NCBI RefSeq assembly: GCF_046630445.1
Contig: NC_092334.1
Span: 192,764,501-192,828,500 of the forward strand
Direction: 5' to 3'
From: Rutidosis leptorrhynchoides
Taxonomy: Eukaryota; Streptophyta; Magnoliopsida; Asterales; Asteraceae
DNA: 64,000 nucleotides
Part shown: positions 62,580 through 64,000 of the stretch, piece by piece
How the letters are laid out: every line of letters starts with the position of its first letter
Position numbering within the stretch: the first letter of the stretch is position 1
Program-made: the position numbers and the translations under genes
Notes under the pieces: generated by a model
Told to the model about the DNA's origin: nothing
The model's database searches: none
The model's input: only the letters and a program-made list of their open reading frames with translations

Positions 62580-64000
62580 TGAAATGTCCCGTTCTTATTG
62601 ATTAAAAACGTTCCATATTAATTGATTTCGTTGCGAGGTTTTGACCTCTATATGAGACGTTTTTCAAAGACTGCATTCATTTTAAAACAAACCATAACCT
62701 TTATTTCATAAATAAAGGTTTAAAAAGCTTTACGTAGATTATCAAATAATGATAATCTAAAATATCCTGTTTACACACGACCATTACATAATGGTTTACA
62801 ATACAAATATGTTACATCGAAATCAGTTTCTTGAATGCAGTTTTTACACAATATCATACAAACATGGACTCCAAATCTTGTCCTTATTTTAGTATGCAAC
62901 AGCGGAAGCTCTTAGTATTCACCTGAGAATAAACATGCTTTAAACGTCAACAAAAATATTGGTGAGTTATATGTTTAACCTATATATATCAAATCGTAAC
63001 AATAGACCACAAGATTTCATATTTCAATACACATCCCATACATAGAGATAAAAATCATTCATATGGTGAACACCTGGTAACCGACATTAACAAGATGCAT
63101 ATATAAGAATATCCCCATCATTCCGGGATACCCTTCGGATATGATATAAATTTCGAAGTACTAAAGCATCCGGTACTTTGGATGGGGTTTGTTAGGCCCA
63201 ATAGATCTATCTTTAGGATTCGCGTCAATTAGGGTATATGTTCCCTAATTCTTAGATTACCAGACTTAATAAAAAGGGGCATATTCGATTTCGATAATTT
63301 AACCATAGAATGTAGTTTCACGTACTTGTGTCTATTTTGTAAATCATTTATAAAACCTGCATGTATTCTCATCCCAAAAATATTAGATTTTAAAAGTGGG
63401 ACTATAACTCACTTTCACAGATTTTTACTTCGTCGGGAAGTAAGACTTGGCCACTGGTCGATTCACGAACCTATAACAAATATGTACATATATATCAAAG
63501 TATGTTCAAAATATATTTACAACACTTTTAATACATTTTGATGTTTTAAGTTTATTAAGTCAGCTGTCCTCGTTAGTAACCTACAACTAGTTGTCCACAG
63601 TTAGATGTACAGAAATAAATCGATAAATATTATCTTGAATCAATCCACGACCCAGTGTATACGTATCTCAGTATTGATCACAACTCAAACTATATATATT
63701 TTGGAATCAACCTCAACCCTGTATAGGTAACTCCAACATTCACATATAGAGTGTCTATGGTTGTTCCGAAATATATATAGATGTGTCGACATGATAGGTC
63801 GAAACATTGTATACGTGTCTATGGTATCTCAAGATTACATAATATACAATACAAGTTGATTAAGTTATGGTTGGAATAGATTTGTTACCAATTTTCACGT
63901 AGCTAAAATGAGAAAAATTATCTAATCTTGTTTTACCCATAACTTCTTCATTTTAAATCCGTTTTGAGTGAATCAAATTGCTATGGTTTCATATTGAACT
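62580..64000 (-). mobile_element. LTR of element A3 (A family), minus strand, runs off the window
   Basis: The left edge reads ACGGGACATTTCA on the minus strand, the A-family LTR end. It follows the A1 LTR closely over 1.4 kb (for example GAATATGCCCCTTTTTATTA, GTCTGGTAATCTAAGAATTA). Inserted into D at ACTTT (62575-62579). Hairpin at 62948-62961. Whether a full element or solo LTR follows cannot be seen. Confidence 0.9.

Overview
This is a gene-poor, AT-rich stretch of plant nuclear DNA made almost entirely of nested Ty3/gypsy LTR retrotransposons. The evidence is nested LTR pairs with 5-bp target-site duplications (TSDs), primer binding sites (PBS) matching plant initiator tRNA-Met (TGGTATCAGAGC), Tekay/Del-like gag-pol with a degenerate C-terminal chromodomain, a Stowaway MITE and long (TA)n tracts. 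A dicot is likely. The LTR start 'TGTARTGACCCG' reminds me of Asteraceae elements, but that is memory and is not shown here. I find no ordinary host gene, rRNA or tRNA.

Layout. 1-8795: interior and 3' LTR of element A1 (+). 8796-9800: an older LTR remnant. 9801-12540: microsatellites, a diverged duplication, a TA-flanked foldback and a Stowaway MITE. 12540-44083: the old minus-strand element C. It is split by A2 (16991-39752, +), which sits in an LTR fragment inside C's pol. A2's own 5' LTR is split by the non-autonomous element B (17713-26988, +). C's 5' LTR is split by the second non-autonomous element D (44084 to beyond 62579, +). D's interior is split by E (49538-59048, -) and D's 3' LTR by A3 (62580 to the window end, -). 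By-eye LTR divergence agrees with the nesting: D about 5%, A2 and E about 2-3%, B about 1.5%.

The unusual part is family A. Both copies with a visible interior carry a cellular-type gene between PBS and gag: an F-box protein with a Sel1-like repeat. In A2 it is preceded by a glutamate-rich ORF. The cargo is separated from gag-pol by a second copy of the 3' polypurine-tract motif (AACGGGTAGGTAC). Non-autonomous B and D lack pol but share with A the PBS, a leader motif just after the PBS, the same internal and 3' polypurine-tract motifs, a palindrome near the 3' LTR and the 3' part of the LTR. They encode two short ORFs of their own. The LTRs of A, B, D and E also share a small hairpin whose loop-closing base pair covaries (A-T, C-G, G-C). 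I infer a family whose autonomous members carry host-derived cargo and whose non-autonomous partners are mobilised through shared cis signals.

Every gag-pol here is broken by frameshifts and stops. The F-box ORF of A2 is intact; that of A1 is frameshifted near its C-terminus.
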